Shown piece after piece: positions 39,246 through 49,764 of a DNA stretch of 64,000 nucleotides. Source of the DNA: Bacteroidota bacterium (GTDB lineage: Bacteria; Bacteroidota; Ignavibacteria; SZUA-365); assembly GCA_029907355.1 (NCBI GenBank), contig JARYLZ010000003.1, forward strand, positions 1 to 64,000, written 5' to 3'. A program made the position numbers and the translations under genes. The notes below the pieces were generated by a model. It did no database searches. It was not told where the DNA came from and worked only from the letters and a program-made list of their open reading frames with translations. Each line of letters begins with the position of its first letter. Position 1 is the stretch's first letter.

Positions 39246-40268
39246 TCACCATCCGAGGACGAGAGCGAAGACGAGCGGAGCGACGATACTCGCGTCGGAC
39301 TCGATGATGAATTTGGGCGTTTCGACGCTCAATTTCCCCCACGTAATCTTTTCATTCGGGACAGCACCGGAATACGAACCGTAACTGGTCGTGGAATCGC
39401 TGATCTGGCAGAAATACCCCCACAAAGGAACGCCCGTTCGGCGGAGATCCTGGTGCAGCATAGGCACGACGCATATCGCGAAATCCCCCGCAATCCCGCC
39501 CCCGATCTGGAAGAACCCGATCGATGAAACCGCCGAGTTGTTCGTGTACCAGTCGGCCAATTCCATCATCGCTTCGATGCCGCACCGGACGGTGTTGAAG
39601 TTCTTGATGTCCCTGTCGATGCAGTGCGCCGCGTAAATATTGCCGAGCGTCGAGTCCTCCCAGCCGGGTACGAAGAGCGGCAGGTTTTTCTCCGCCGCGG
39701 CGACGACCCAACTATCGGCAGGATCGATCTCGTAAAACCGCTCGAGCTTCCCGGAACGCACGATGCGATAGAGGAATTCGTGCGGGAACGCCCGCACGCC
39801 GTTTCGATCGGCATCTACCCATTCCGCGAGCACGATTTCCTCGATGCGGCGCATGGCTTCCTCTTCCGGGATGCACGTGTCGGTGACGCGGTTGAGATGA
39901 CGCTCGAACAGAGCCTGTTCGTCCTGCGGCGTCAAATCACGATAGTGCGGGACCCGGACGTAGTGATTGTGCGCAACGAGATTGAAGAGATCCTCTTCGA
40001 GGTTCGCCCCCGTGCAGCATATCGCGTGAACCTTTTCACGGCGAATCATCTCGGCGAGCGAAATGCCCAGTTCGGCCGTGCTCATCGCCCCTGCGAGCGC
40101 GAGGAACATTTTCCCGCCCTGCTCGATGTGTCGCCGGTATGCGTTCGCCGCGTCGACAAGCGCGGCGGCGTTGAAGTGGCGGAAATGACGGCTAAGAAAG
40201 TCCGAAATGAGAGGGGAAGACATGGCACACGTGGAGATTCTGTTGATGGAACGACTGCAGCACGACAC
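39246..40268 (-). CDS. Deoxyhypusine synthase-like protein
   Basis: FLALAGAMSTAELGISLAEMIR, CCTGANLEEDLFN, VPGWEDSTLGNIYAAH, GGGIAGDF, ITWGKLSVE, SDASIVAPLVFAL. An alternative start is M at 40223. Confidence 0.82.
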   Translation of the reverse strand: MSCCSRSINRISTCAMSSPLISDFLSRHFRHFNAAALVDAANAYRRHIEQGGKMFLALAGAMSTAELGISLAEMIRREKVHAICCTGANLEEDLFNLVAHNHYVRVPHYRDLTPQDEQALFERHLNRVTDTCIPEEEAMRRIEEIVLAEWVDADRNGVRAFPHEFLYRIVRSGKLERFYEIDPADSWVVAAAEKNLPLFVPGWEDSTLGNIYAAHCIDRDIKNFNTVRCGIEAMMELADWYTNNSAVSSIGFFQIGGGIAGDFAICVVPMLHQDLRRTGVPLWGYFCQISDSTTSYGSYSGAVPNEKITWGKLSVETPKFIIESDASIVAPLVFALVLGW

Positions 40269-40443
40269 GCATGGAAAGAATAGGGCATCCGCGTATGAAT
40301 GTCAAGAAACCGAACCGCTTCGACACGGTGAAAAAAGGGGCTCCTGCTTGCGCATTCCGTCCCTTTTTCGAGAGCACCCATGCGCGTCATCCCTCCCGCA
40401 TCTCCCCGCGGAAACGGGAATAATTCGGCCGGTTCTTACGCTC

Positions 40444-40911
40444 TCAAGATCGGACGGTCCAACACAGGAAGAGGACGATGAGAAACACCCCACGCACGCT
40501 CCACCAGACTGCCAGCCAGCGCTGTGCGGCAAGGAACGCACGGAAGGGCTTCGCGTCGGAACCGTATGACAGGCGCGCCAATGCAGGGCGGGCGACGAAG
40601 AGAACCGGGAGCCAAATGCCCACAAGGGAGACGAACGAAACCTGTTCGAAAACGAACGCGAACCCCTGGAAGACGATGGCGGCCGCCAACCCTGCCGAGA
40701 TGGTTTCGACGACCATGAGGGGGTAGAGAATGATCGAATCCATCACGGCGATCGAACGCGCATGAAGCGGGAGGGAGTCCGGCGGGATGGTACGGAGGAG
40801 AGGGACATGGACCAGGGTACGGTACCAAGAAATACCCGCCAGCATCACGGCACAGGTGAGCTCGATAGCCGTCGCGATGAGGTGGACACCGTCAGTGGGC
40901 GGGACCGGCAT
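40444..40911 (-). CDS. Hypothetical membrane protein (about 4 TM)
   Basis: 155 aa with four hydrophobic segments; overlaps the end of the upstream GH88 gene by about 20 bp. Confidence 0.65.
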   Translation of the reverse strand: MPVPPTDGVHLIATAIELTCAVMLAGISWYRTLVHVPLLRTIPPDSLPLHARSIAVMDSIILYPLMVVETISAGLAAAIVFQGFAFVFEQVSFVSLVGIWLPVLFVARPALARLSYGSDAKPFRAFLAAQRWLAVWWSVRGVFLIVLFLCWTVRS

Positions 40912-42316
40912 TTCCTACTCCCCCGTCGTCCGGGAAGAGCCCGTCGAAGAACGTCGGGACCCGCGTACCCTCCCCCATGCGCCGGATGATCAACGCGAGC
41001 TCCCGTGCATGGTAATCGCCCCACTGCGAAGATTCCCCGCAGGGGATGTTCTTTCCGGGCGGGACGTAATCCCACCCCTTGGGGTAATGGTACACGGAAT
41101 GAAGGATGAGCCCCTCATGGTCGCTCCCCGTACTGAGATAGGGTCTATCGAAGAGCGTCCTCGCGATCGTGAGCCCTGCCGCACGATAGGTAGCCGCTTC
41201 CGAGCTGCGTCCTGACCGTTCGAGGTACAACGCGAAACGGAGCATCCCCTGTGCTGCCACCACAGCCGCCGAGCTGTCGATAGGCTCCACATCATTGAAG
41301 GGGTCGGATTTCTTCTCGAGGAAAACGCCCGATTCACGGAGTCCGGGAGCTGCCGTGTCCCAGTATGGGATGCCGTCGGTGTGAACGTGCGCGATATAGT
41401 ACTCGATCGTATCACGAACCGCCGATTCGAAACAGGTAAGCGCGGTGTCCTTGTCGAAATCGTAGGGGAACTCCTCCTCTGTCGCCATCGAACAGAATTC
41501 GAGGATTTCGGCGAAGCCACAGACCGCCCAAGCAAGACCGCGCGTCCACGTGGAGAACGGCGAGTAACCCTGATGGGTGGAGAGACAACGGAACGAACCG
41601 TTCCGCACGTTGAACACCGCTTCCTGTGCCGTACGTCCCCGCTCGTCGTAGCGGTCCCTTCCGTCGCCGCGCGATACGTTGTAACGCGCCGTCGTGCGTG
41701 CATGCCGCAGAAGACGGTGGAACAAATTGATGCGTTCGTCATTTTCGCCCGGCAGGTATTGCCCGAGACGATGGGCGAGTGCGAGAGACCGGAGCGTCCG
41801 CATCGTGTCGATGAACAGCGAGTGCGGCCCGTTGAACGAGTGGATGTAGCCGTATCCGTCCTTCAGCTCCGTCCATCGCGCGGCCTGAACCGCGCCGCTG
41901 ACCCGCAAGGCTGTGCGATAATACGCGATTTCCCATGGGAGGGCTTCGATCCGGCCGCGGGCTGCGAGGCGCAAGAGAATACCGTAGGTTCCCGCGATCT
42001 GAAAGCCGTGGTCATGGATGCCGGTGTGCACGAGATGCGGCACCATGTGCTCGAGCGTCCCTTTCTTCCCGCGCTCGAGGAATTCCTCCTCGCCGGTCGC
42101 TTCGTACTGCAGGAGCGCCGATCCGAAGAAAAACCCGAGTGTCCACTCGGTCCATCCGCATGGGCGGTACCTGCCCTCGACGGTCACGACGGGCGAACCC
42201 TGTGCGGGATCCCACCGTTCGAACTGGAGACGGAGTTTTCTTGCGGAAAGATCGAAAACGTACCCCACCGCGCCGGCGAGATCGGTCGGGCGGAGGTGCA
42301 GATCAATGTCGAGCAT
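40892..42316 (-). CDS. GH88-like unsaturated glucuronyl hydrolase
   Basis: HDHGFQIAGTYG, FIDTMRTLRSLALAHRLG, STHQGYSPFSTWTRGLAWAVCGFAE, CGESSQWGDYHARELAL. Confidence 0.85.
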   Translation of the reverse strand: MLDIDLHLRPTDLAGAVGYVFDLSARKLRLQFERWDPAQGSPVVTVEGRYRPCGWTEWTLGFFFGSALLQYEATGEEEFLERGKKGTLEHMVPHLVHTGIHDHGFQIAGTYGILLRLAARGRIEALPWEIAYYRTALRVSGAVQAARWTELKDGYGYIHSFNGPHSLFIDTMRTLRSLALAHRLGQYLPGENDERINLFHRLLRHARTTARYNVSRGDGRDRYDERGRTAQEAVFNVRNGSFRCLSTHQGYSPFSTWTRGLAWAVCGFAEILEFCSMATEEEFPYDFDKDTALTCFESAVRDTIEYYIAHVHTDGIPYWDTAAPGLRESGVFLEKKSDPFNDVEPIDSSAAVVAAQGMLRFALYLERSGRSSEAATYRAAGLTIARTLFDRPYLSTGSDHEGLILHSVYHYPKGWDYVPPGKNIPCGESSQWGDYHARELALIIRRMGEGTRVPTFFDGLFPDDGGVGNAGPAH

Positions 42317-42364
42317 GGCGTGACCTCTCGGGTGAAGAGGGGAGGAATACACGCATCCCTTCGT

Positions 42365-43189
42365 TTACAATCTCCGGATATGGAGACCGCCGTCCACATG
42401 GATGACGGCCCCGGTCGTGAAGGGGAGCCTGCCGCCCAGTATCGCCAGGCAGACCGCGGCGACATCGTCGGGAGTCCCCCATCGCTTCGCGGGAACCACG
42501 CCTTCCGCGATGAGAGCGTCGTAGCGCTCGCGGACTCCCACCGTCATGTCGGTCGCGATGATGCCCGGCCTCAGTTCGCAGACCGAGATGCCGAACTCGG
42601 CAACCCGCAGTGCCCAGAGCGTGGATGCCATCGAAAGCCCCGCTTTGGAGACGCAGTACTCCCCCCGGTTGAGTGAAGCGGCCTCTGCCGAGATCGACGA
42701 AATATTCACGATGACGAACCCAGACGGTCCTCGTGGTTGCATCGTGCCACTCAACCAAAACCGTGCCGCCGCCTGCATGAGGAAAAAGGGACCGAGGAGA
42801 TTCGTCTCCATGACACGTCGAAACGAAGAGGGCGTCGTTTCGAGGATATCACGGCGGACCGTGGGAGCCGCACCGGCATTGTTCACCAAGGCATCAATGC
42901 GGTCGTGCGCTTCCGCGACGGATTGTATGAGTGCCTCGCGCTCGTTATCCGATCCGACATCGGCTGCATGCGCCGTGAACTTCTGCGTCGGGGAGCGCCG
43001 CTCGGACCCGCAAAGGCGGAGGGTCTCTTCGGCGGCTTCCCTGTTCTCCCGGTAATTCACCGCAACCGACCACCCGTCCCTGGCCGCATGAACGGCGATC
43101 GCGCGGCCGATTCCCCGCGAAGCGCCCGTGACGAGGACGACCGGTGCGGCCACGTCCTGCGTCCTTCCTTTTTCGAGAGAATCGATCAT
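42365..43189 (-). CDS. SDR family 3-oxoacyl-ACP-reductase-like oxidoreductase
   Basis: VLVTGASRGIGRAIAVH, VNNAGAAPTV, YCVSKAGLSMAS, RPGIIATDM. Confidence 0.9.
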   Translation of the reverse strand: MIDSLEKGRTQDVAAPVVLVTGASRGIGRAIAVHAARDGWSVAVNYRENREAAEETLRLCGSERRSPTQKFTAHAADVGSDNEREALIQSVAEAHDRIDALVNNAGAAPTVRRDILETTPSSFRRVMETNLLGPFFLMQAAARFWLSGTMQPRGPSGFVIVNISSISAEAASLNRGEYCVSKAGLSMASTLWALRVAEFGISVCELRPGIIATDMTVGVRERYDALIAEGVVPAKRWGTPDDVAAVCLAILGGRLPFTTGAVIHVDGGLHIRRL

Positions 43190-43252
43190 GGTTTCATTAC
43201 CCCTCGTGTGGAAAGGTCCGGTCCGGGGCTGATTGTGCGGGCAGGGAGAGTT

Positions 43253-44689
43253 TCATGGACCATGCGTTCCCTTGCGGGGTGCCTTCCCGCGATAGATATC
43301 GGCATAGTATGGATCCCGAGGGACACAGCCCGTCGGGGACTGACCGAGAGGATGGTCCTTCCTCCGCATCAAGTCCGTGCAAAAACCGACCGTCAAACAT
43401 ACACGGTCGGAGCGAAGTTTCCCGTTTCCCAAAGCGTCCCTGGCAAAATCCGGATAGGCGATCGCCCCCCTGCCGAGCGCCGCGATGGTCACGCGCCCGC
43501 GTCGGATGTTCCCCTCCGCCGCGTGAATGCACCATTGCCGGAGCCAACTGTAACCCGTCCCGACTACCGCCAATTCAGGGAAATGCCGTTGGACGGCGGC
43601 CGTCAAGCGGAAATGTCGGTCGACACCGACCAGGGGGTGTTCCGGCGAAAGGTAACCGCCTTCCGACGGCCGTTCGTACGGACGCCCGATGTGCGGATTC
43701 CAATAGGGGCATCCGAGCGTGACATTGACGAGACGAACGCCGGAACGCACGAGAATCTCGACGAGCCGAAGAGGTTCGTCCAGGTCTTCATGCAACGGGT
43801 TATCGGGATCCGTCCCGAAACCATCCACGTACGGGAGAGGAACAGGAACGGGGATGCCGACCGCTGTGACGGGGTGCGCCACAAAGGGGATACCGTCATA
43901 GACGCTGACACGCGAAGCAAGGAGAAGTCGATTGCCTGCCGCCGACCGGATCCCCTCGAGGATATTACGGATGAATCGTGTCCTATTCTCGAACGATCCG
44001 CCGTACGGTCCTTTTCTCCTGCGCGATGCGAGGAGTTCGGCCGCGAGATACCCATGGCACTGTTTGATATCCACGAAGTCGAATCCGGCTTCGGCAGCGA
44101 GGACGGCGGCTTCCACGAACCGTTCCTCGAGACGTTGCAGGTATTCGTCACCCGCCGTAGGCCAGTCCGGACCGACCGTCGCCCCGGTACCATCGCCCCT
44201 CAGGGTTCTCGCGTCGAGAGTCGGAGCGTGCATCGCGAGAATCGGTCGTTGCCAGCTGAAACGTCCCGAGTGGGTCAGTTGTAAACCGACGAGGAGGTCA
44301 TGATCATCCCCGAAAGTCTCTCTATGCGCACGGCGTGTTTCGTCGACCAGCTGTCGAAACGCCCTTACCGTTCCCTTGTGGATCCACAACTGCCTGGGGT
44401 TCGCACGGCCCTCGGGGCAGACCGCCGTCGCTTCGCCCCAGATCAGCTTGGCACCGCCGCCCCCGAAACGGCGCCAGCGACGGAACGTCAACTCGCCGGG
44501 CGACCCGTCGGGTTCCGCGTCGCATCCTTCCATCGGGTGAATGCCGAGCCGGTTCCCGAGCGTCACACCTCCGATCTGTACGGGCTTGCGCACGGCCTCG
44601 AGCCGTTCTTCGAACGCAATGGCGAGGTTTCTTTCCGCAATGTCGTACTCGAGTTCTTCGAGGGATTTATACGTGAAGTACATCGCCAC
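43253..44689 (-). CDS. NADH:flavin oxidoreductase (old yellow enzyme-like)
   Basis: LGNRLGIHPMEG, LVGLQLTHSGRFS, AAVLAAEAGFDFVDIKQCHGYLAAELLASRRRKGPYGGSFENRTRFI. Confidence 0.9.
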   Translation of the reverse strand: MAMYFTYKSLEELEYDIAERNLAIAFEERLEAVRKPVQIGGVTLGNRLGIHPMEGCDAEPDGSPGELTFRRWRRFGGGGAKLIWGEATAVCPEGRANPRQLWIHKGTVRAFRQLVDETRRAHRETFGDDHDLLVGLQLTHSGRFSWQRPILAMHAPTLDARTLRGDGTGATVGPDWPTAGDEYLQRLEERFVEAAVLAAEAGFDFVDIKQCHGYLAAELLASRRRKGPYGGSFENRTRFIRNILEGIRSAAGNRLLLASRVSVYDGIPFVAHPVTAVGIPVPVPLPYVDGFGTDPDNPLHEDLDEPLRLVEILVRSGVRLVNVTLGCPYWNPHIGRPYERPSEGGYLSPEHPLVGVDRHFRLTAAVQRHFPELAVVGTGYSWLRQWCIHAAEGNIRRGRVTIAALGRGAIAYPDFARDALGNGKLRSDRVCLTVGFCTDLMRRKDHPLGQSPTGCVPRDPYYADIYRGKAPRKGTHGP

Positions 44690-44776
44690 CGCTCACCATT
44701 CCGCCAAGGGATTTCACACGACGTATTCGTGCTCCGTGTGGGATTTTTCCGCCCGCCTCTTCCGACAGGGCAAGGG

Positions 44777-45316
44777 TCAGACGAGAAGCGAACCTTCGAT
44801 CTGGAGAAGTCGTTTCTTTCGTTCCACCCCGCCTGCGTAACCGACCAGTTTCCCGTTTTCGCCGATCACGCGATGACAGGGAACGACGATCGGGAGAGGG
44901 TTTCGACCGAGGGCTTGTCCGACAGCGCGGGTTGCGCCGGGGTTTCCGATCATCTCGGCCACCGTACGATATGTCGCAGTCGTACCATACGGAATCGTGC
45001 GAATCGCCGTCCATACCTGCACCTGGAAAGCCGTCCCGTAGAGGTGCAGGCGAAAGGAGAACCGCCTCCGTCTTCCCGAAAAATACTCGTCCAATTCGCG
45101 TCGTGCCCGATCGTGCTTTCCCGATTCCTCCTTGATCGTCCAATTCCCCACATACTCCGTGAGGAAATGCTCCATTCCCGTTTCCCGCTCGCCCATATCG
45201 AACGCAATGGCGATGAATACCTGGCCCACGCTCAACAGGTGGAGCGTTCCCAAGGGGGACTCATGCCGGGATGCCGTCACCTCGACGAGGGTCGTACGAT
45301 GGGACGCGGGTGACAC
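44777..45316 (-). CDS. ogt: Methylated-DNA-[protein]-cysteine S-methyltransferase
   Basis: [45 protein letters not shown]. Confidence 0.94.
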   Translation of the reverse strand: MSPASHRTTLVEVTASRHESPLGTLHLLSVGQVFIAIAFDMGERETGMEHFLTEYVGNWTIKEESGKHDRARRELDEYFSGRRRRFSFRLHLYGTAFQVQVWTAIRTIPYGTTATYRTVAEMIGNPGATRAVGQALGRNPLPIVVPCHRVIGENGKLVGYAGGVERKKRLLQIEGSLLV

Positions 45317-45525
45317 GGGGTGAAAACGTTTTCGAAATCGAGAATCATTCGACAGAATCTACGGCATTTTCCTTTCCTGCAAAACAAAAGCTTCTCGAAC
45401 GATGAGAAACGTTTCCCCGCAAGCACGATGGGATACCCCCCCGTCGGGTTTCACGGCCTTGGGAACCTCTCGACGAAGCTCGAGGCGATTCCTGCAACCC
45501 CTTTGTCGGTCTGCAGTTGAGGAGG

Positions 45526-46011
45526 CTAGTATACTTCCGATTCGAGCTGAAGCACCTTATGCGCGAGAGCGATATCGAGAAGTGCGAATACCGCTCCCCC
45601 TGTAGCGGCGATGATACCCGCGATGAAAACGCTGACCGCCACGAAAGCGATTTTCACGCCGAAGAAAACCGTCACACCGAGTACGAGCGAGCTGAGCAGG
45701 TAGCAGCTCACGCCGATCCAGAAACAGATCAGCGAACGACGCAGGTGATTGGCGCGGACGAGAAGCGAAGGGATCTGCCTCATCACGCTTTCGAAACGAA
45801 CCGCATCGATGTATTCGCGTTCGATGCTTTCCGGGTCGGACAGGCGTTTGCGTTTTTCATCGTTGAGCAGCCGGATGCGGTTGATAACGACGGAGTACCT
45901 GTTGTTCAGGCCGAGGAGAAGCAAACCGCACGCGGAAATCATCAAAGCGGGAGTGAGGATAGCCTGGATGGTTTGCAGTGCGGCGGGCGTTGTGAATTCT
46001 TGAATATCCAT
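45526..46011 (-). CDS. DUF2721-like membrane protein
   Basis: QTIQAILTPALMISACGLLLLGLNNRYSVVINRIRLLNDEKRKRL plus two C-terminal TM segments. Confidence 0.75.
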   Translation of the reverse strand: MDIQEFTTPAALQTIQAILTPALMISACGLLLLGLNNRYSVVINRIRLLNDEKRKRLSDPESIEREYIDAVRFESVMRQIPSLLVRANHLRRSLICFWIGVSCYLLSSLVLGVTVFFGVKIAFVAVSVFIAGIIAATGGAVFALLDIALAHKVLQLESEVY

Positions 46012-46181
46012 GCCCCAATATACGCATCCACGGATCCTCTTGCGAAAGTGTCCATGCTGCGATTCGACTGGTTATGGACGTTCATTCACACCTCGAAAGC
46101 GGGGAATATTTTTCTGCAGCGTTCATGCACGTTATTTTCCAAGAGACGGACGACTCTCCTTCTATCTCATATCCCCCTTCC

Positions 46182-47219
46182 ATGCCGCGTTTTCTCGTCC
46201 TCCGATTGAGTTCCATGGGCGACGTCATCCTCACGACACCATTCATCCGATCGCTCCGGCGGGCGTTCCCCGAGAGTGAGATCGATTTCGTCACCCGGAA
46301 AGAATACGCCGAACTTCTCCTTCACCACCCTTCGGTCTCGCATGTGGTCGGGATAGACGTATCGCGAGGTATCAGGGAGTTGCTGGCGGTGAACCGCAGA
46401 TTCCGAAATGCGCCGTACGATTTCGTGTATGATCTCCACGACTCCGCGAGGACTCGGGTGCTGAGGTACAGAGCGGGTAAATACCTGCGTGTCGTCCGAA
46501 AAAACAGGATCCGCCGCTTCCTGCTCGTACGATTCGGCATCCCGATGCCGCCCGGCATTCCCTCGGTCCCGCTCCGTTACCTGGCGACCGCTACCGCCGA
46601 GGGTGTACAACCGGATGCACAAGGACCGGAGGTATTCGTCCCGCAGGACATCCGAGACGACACGCATCGCCGTGTGTCTGCCATGCTCCCGAAGGGAGGA
46701 TCGCCCATCGTCGGCATTTGCCCCGGGGCGAAACACGAAACGAAGCGATGGCCTGTTGAATATTTCTCTCGCATCCAGCAACGGCTTGCGGGGGTCGGTG
46801 CCCGCATCCTCCTCTTCGGCGGGCCGGACGAGGCGGCTCTGTGCCGCTCGCTGTGGGGAAATGCAACAGAAAGCACAGTGGATCTATGCGGCACACTCAC
46901 CCTCCTTGAGACGGCGGCAGCGATGGATCTCTGCGATGTCATCGTGGCGAACGACTCGGGCCTCATGCATCTCGCCTCGGCCCGTATGCGACCGGTGGTC
47001 GCGTTGTTCGGCTGCACTGTCCGGGCATTCGGGTTTTTCCCTTACAACACAACCGCCGTGGTGCACGAGGTGGAAGGGCTTCCCTGCAGGCCATGTTCCC
47101 ACATCGGCCGCATGCGATGCCCGAAGAAACATTTCCGCTGTATGAAGGAGATCGATCCGGCGGATGTATTCACGTCGGTCCTCCGTTTCCTCCCTCCCCC
47201 GCCGTGGGGAGGCCGATGA
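46182..47219 (+). CDS. Family 9 glycosyltransferase (LPS heptosyltransferase-like)
   Basis: LVLRLSSMGDVILTTPFIRSLRRAFPESEIDFVTR, GICPGAKHETKRWPVEYFSRI, IVANDSGLMHLASA. Confidence 0.92.
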   Translation: MPRFLVLRLSSMGDVILTTPFIRSLRRAFPESEIDFVTRKEYAELLLHHPSVSHVVGIDVSRGIRELLAVNRRFRNAPYDFVYDLHDSARTRVLRYRAGKYLRVVRKNRIRRFLLVRFGIPMPPGIPSVPLRYLATATAEGVQPDAQGPEVFVPQDIRDDTHRRVSAMLPKGGSPIVGICPGAKHETKRWPVEYFSRIQQRLAGVGARILLFGGPDEAALCRSLWGNATESTVDLCGTLTLLETAAAMDLCDVIVANDSGLMHLASARMRPVVALFGCTVRAFGFFPYNTTAVVHEVEGLPCRPCSHIGRMRCPKKHFRCMKEIDPADVFTSVLRFLPPPPWGGR

Positions 47220-47261
47220 TGTGCCGGGTGGGACGCCGTTTCATCGGATTAGCGAGGTCGT

Positions 47262-47291
47262 TTTGCCGCTGTTCGACGATTTGATACTTTG
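47262..47291 (+). promoter_or_regulatory. Candidate promoter TTTG-N19-TACTTTG upstream of maeB
   Basis: TTTG at 47262-47265 and TACTTTG at 47285-47291, close to the Bacteroidota TTTG / TAnnTTTG pattern. Confidence 0.3.
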
Positions 47292-47371
47292 ACCACAAAC
47301 TCCATTCCCCAACGGCCCATGCCGTTCGCCGAAGATCCCCCGAACACCCACAACTAGATCGGAGTACCTCT

Positions 47372-49633
47372 ATGAAACTCAGGAAGGAAGACGCGCTCGA
47401 GTATCATCGCTCGGGGCGGAAAGGCAAAATCGAAGTCGTCACGACGAAACCGTGCATCACCCAGCGTGATCTCTCGCTCGCTTACACGCCGGGTGTCGCG
47501 GAACCTTGTCGCGAGATACACAAGAACGAGGACCTCGTGTTCGAGTACACGGCGAAAGGAAATCTCGTCGCCGTCATCTCGGACGGCACCGCTGTATTGG
47601 GCCTCGGGGATATCGGCCCGCTCGCGGGCAAACCGGTCATGGAAGGGAAAGGCGTTCTCTTCAAGACATTCGCGGACATCGACGTGTTCGACATCGAGCT
47701 CGGGTCGAAGGATGTGAAGGAGATCATCCGTGTCTGCCAGATTCTCGAACCGACATTCGGCGGGATCAACCTCGAGGATATCAAGGCACCGGAATGTTTC
47801 TACATCGAAGATGAGCTCAAGCGGACGCTCAAGATCCCCGTCTTCCACGACGACCAACACGGGACGGCCATCATCAGCGGGGCGGCGTTGCTCAACGCCG
47901 TCGAACTCGTCGGCAAGAAGCTCGACGAAGTGAAAGTGGTGTTCAACGGCGCAGGTGCGGGCGGAATCGCATGCGCCAAGTTCTATATCAGCCTCGGCAT
48001 CAAGAAAGAAAACCTGATCATCTGCGACACGAAGGGCGTCATCTACAAAGGCCGCAAGGAGAACATGAACGAGTTCAAGGAGGAACTCGCGGCCGACACG
48101 CCCGCCCGAACCCTCGCCGAAGCCCTCGTCGGTGCGGACATTTTCGTCGGGCTCTCTATCGGAAACATTCTCACGCAGGACATGGTTCGATCGATGGCGC
48201 CGAACCCCATCATATTCGCGATGGCAAACCCCGACCCGGAGATCACGTACGAAGACGCCATCGCCGCGCGATCCGACGTGATCATGGCGACGGGACGTTC
48301 GGATTACCCGAACCAAGTGAACAACGTTCTCGGGTTCCCCTTCATTTTCCGGGGGGCGCTCGATGTGCGCGCCACCGCCATCAACGAGGAGATGAAGAAG
48401 GCAGCGGCGTTCGCCCTCGCCCGACTCGCCCGCGAGGAAGTACCGGACAGCGTCAAGCGCGCATACGGCGTGACCGACATGAGCTTCGGCCGCGAGTATA
48501 TCATCCCGAAGCCGTTCGACCCGCGTGTCTTGACGTGGGTCGCTCCCGCCGTTGCGAAAGCCGCGATAGACACGGGTGTCGCGCGCCTTCCGATCACCGA
48601 TTTCGACGAGTACCGGAGAAACCTCGATATCCGGATGGGACGGGCGCACATCATCATGACACCCATTTACGAGAAAGCGAAGAAACAGCCGAGGCGGGTC
48701 GTTCTGCCGGAAGGAGACGAACCACGCATTATCCGCGCCGCCGAGCTCGCGGTGGAGGAAGGCATCGCGCAACCCATTCTCATCGGGTCGGAAAAGACCA
48801 TCCGCCGCGTCGCGGAGGAACACGGACTCGAACTCAACGGCATCACGATCGTCGATCCGAAAACGTACGAAAAGACCGATCAATACATCGAAGAGTACTA
48901 CCGGCTCCGCCAACGCAAGGGTGTGACCCTCGCATATGCCCGCCAACACATCCGCACCTTGAGGAATTACTTCGGTGCCATGATGCTCCACATGGAGGAC
49001 GCGGACGGCATGATTTCCGGGTACACGTCACATTACCCCGACACGATTCGGCCCGCTCTCCAAATCATCGGCCGTGACCCGCGTTACAAGTACGTGTCCG
49101 GGCTCTACATCCTCTCGTTCAAAAAGCAGACGTATTTCCTCGCGGACACGACGGTCAACATCGAGCCGTCAGCGGAGACGCTGGCGGACATCGCGTGCCA
49201 GGCGGCCGAATTCACGCTGAATTTCGACATCACGCCCCGTGTCGCGATGCTCTCCTACAGCAATTTCGGCAGCAACCGAGAAGAGTCGCCGATGAAAGTC
49301 CGCGCCGCGCTGGACATCGTCCGGAAGCGGTGTCCCGATCTCATCATCGACGGCGAAATGCAAGCCGACACGGCCGTCGTGCCGGAAATCATCGCCGAGA
49401 CTTTCCCTTTCAGCGTCCTCAAGGGCGGCGCGAATGTCCTCATCTTCCCGGACCTCAATTCGGGCAACATCGCATACAAGTTGCTCTGCCGACTCGGCGG
49501 GGCCGTACCCATCGGCCCGATGCTTCTCGGCATGGGGAAAGCCGTTCACGTCATCCAACGCGGCTCGGAGGTCGGTCAGATCCTCGACATGATCGCTCTC
49601 ACCGTCGTGGATGCGATCCGGAAAGGATCCTGA
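47372..49633 (+). CDS. maeB: NADP-dependent malic enzyme with phosphotransacetylase-like C-terminal domain
   Basis: [44 protein letters not shown], then [19 protein letters not shown] and PTA-like [18 protein letters not shown]. Confidence 0.95.
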   Translation: MKLRKEDALEYHRSGRKGKIEVVTTKPCITQRDLSLAYTPGVAEPCREIHKNEDLVFEYTAKGNLVAVISDGTAVLGLGDIGPLAGKPVMEGKGVLFKTFADIDVFDIELGSKDVKEIIRVCQILEPTFGGINLEDIKAPECFYIEDELKRTLKIPVFHDDQHGTAIISGAALLNAVELVGKKLDEVKVVFNGAGAGGIACAKFYISLGIKKENLIICDTKGVIYKGRKENMNEFKEELAADTPARTLAEALVGADIFVGLSIGNILTQDMVRSMAPNPIIFAMANPDPEITYEDAIAARSDVIMATGRSDYPNQVNNVLGFPFIFRGALDVRATAINEEMKKAAAFALARLAREEVPDSVKRAYGVTDMSFGREYIIPKPFDPRVLTWVAPAVAKAAIDTGVARLPITDFDEYRRNLDIRMGRAHIIMTPIYEKAKKQPRRVVLPEGDEPRIIRAAELAVEEGIAQPILIGSEKTIRRVAEEHGLELNGITIVDPKTYEKTDQYIEEYYRLRQRKGVTLAYARQHIRTLRNYFGAMMLHMEDADGMISGYTSHYPDTIRPALQIIGRDPRYKYVSGLYILSFKKQTYFLADTTVNIEPSAETLADIACQAAEFTLNFDITPRVAMLSYSNFGSNREESPMKVRAALDIVRKRCPDLIIDGEMQADTAVVPEIIAETFPFSVLKGGANVLIFPDLNSGNIAYKLLCRLGGAVPIGPMLLGMGKAVHVIQRGSEVGQILDMIALTVVDAIRKGS

Positions 49634-49657
49634 CACGCGATCCGACGGATGAACGGA

Positions 49658-49700
49658 AAACGCGGCACCGCCCTACGGGGCTGTGCCGCGTTTCGTTTCG
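49658..49700 (+). terminator. Intrinsic terminator downstream of maeB
   Basis: AAACGCGGCAC ... GTGCCGCGTTT stem followed by a T-rich stretch (CGTTTCGTT). Confidence 0.7.
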
Positions 49701-49764
49701 TTCCGCGTGCGTGAAACGCGTTGCTCGGAAGGCGGAGCAGGAAGGAAAAGCCCGGCCCGGAAGT

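Noticed and set aside
47354-48991. 545-aa minus-strand ORF opposite maeB
   Set aside because: Antisense shadow; the plus frame has full malic-enzyme motifs.
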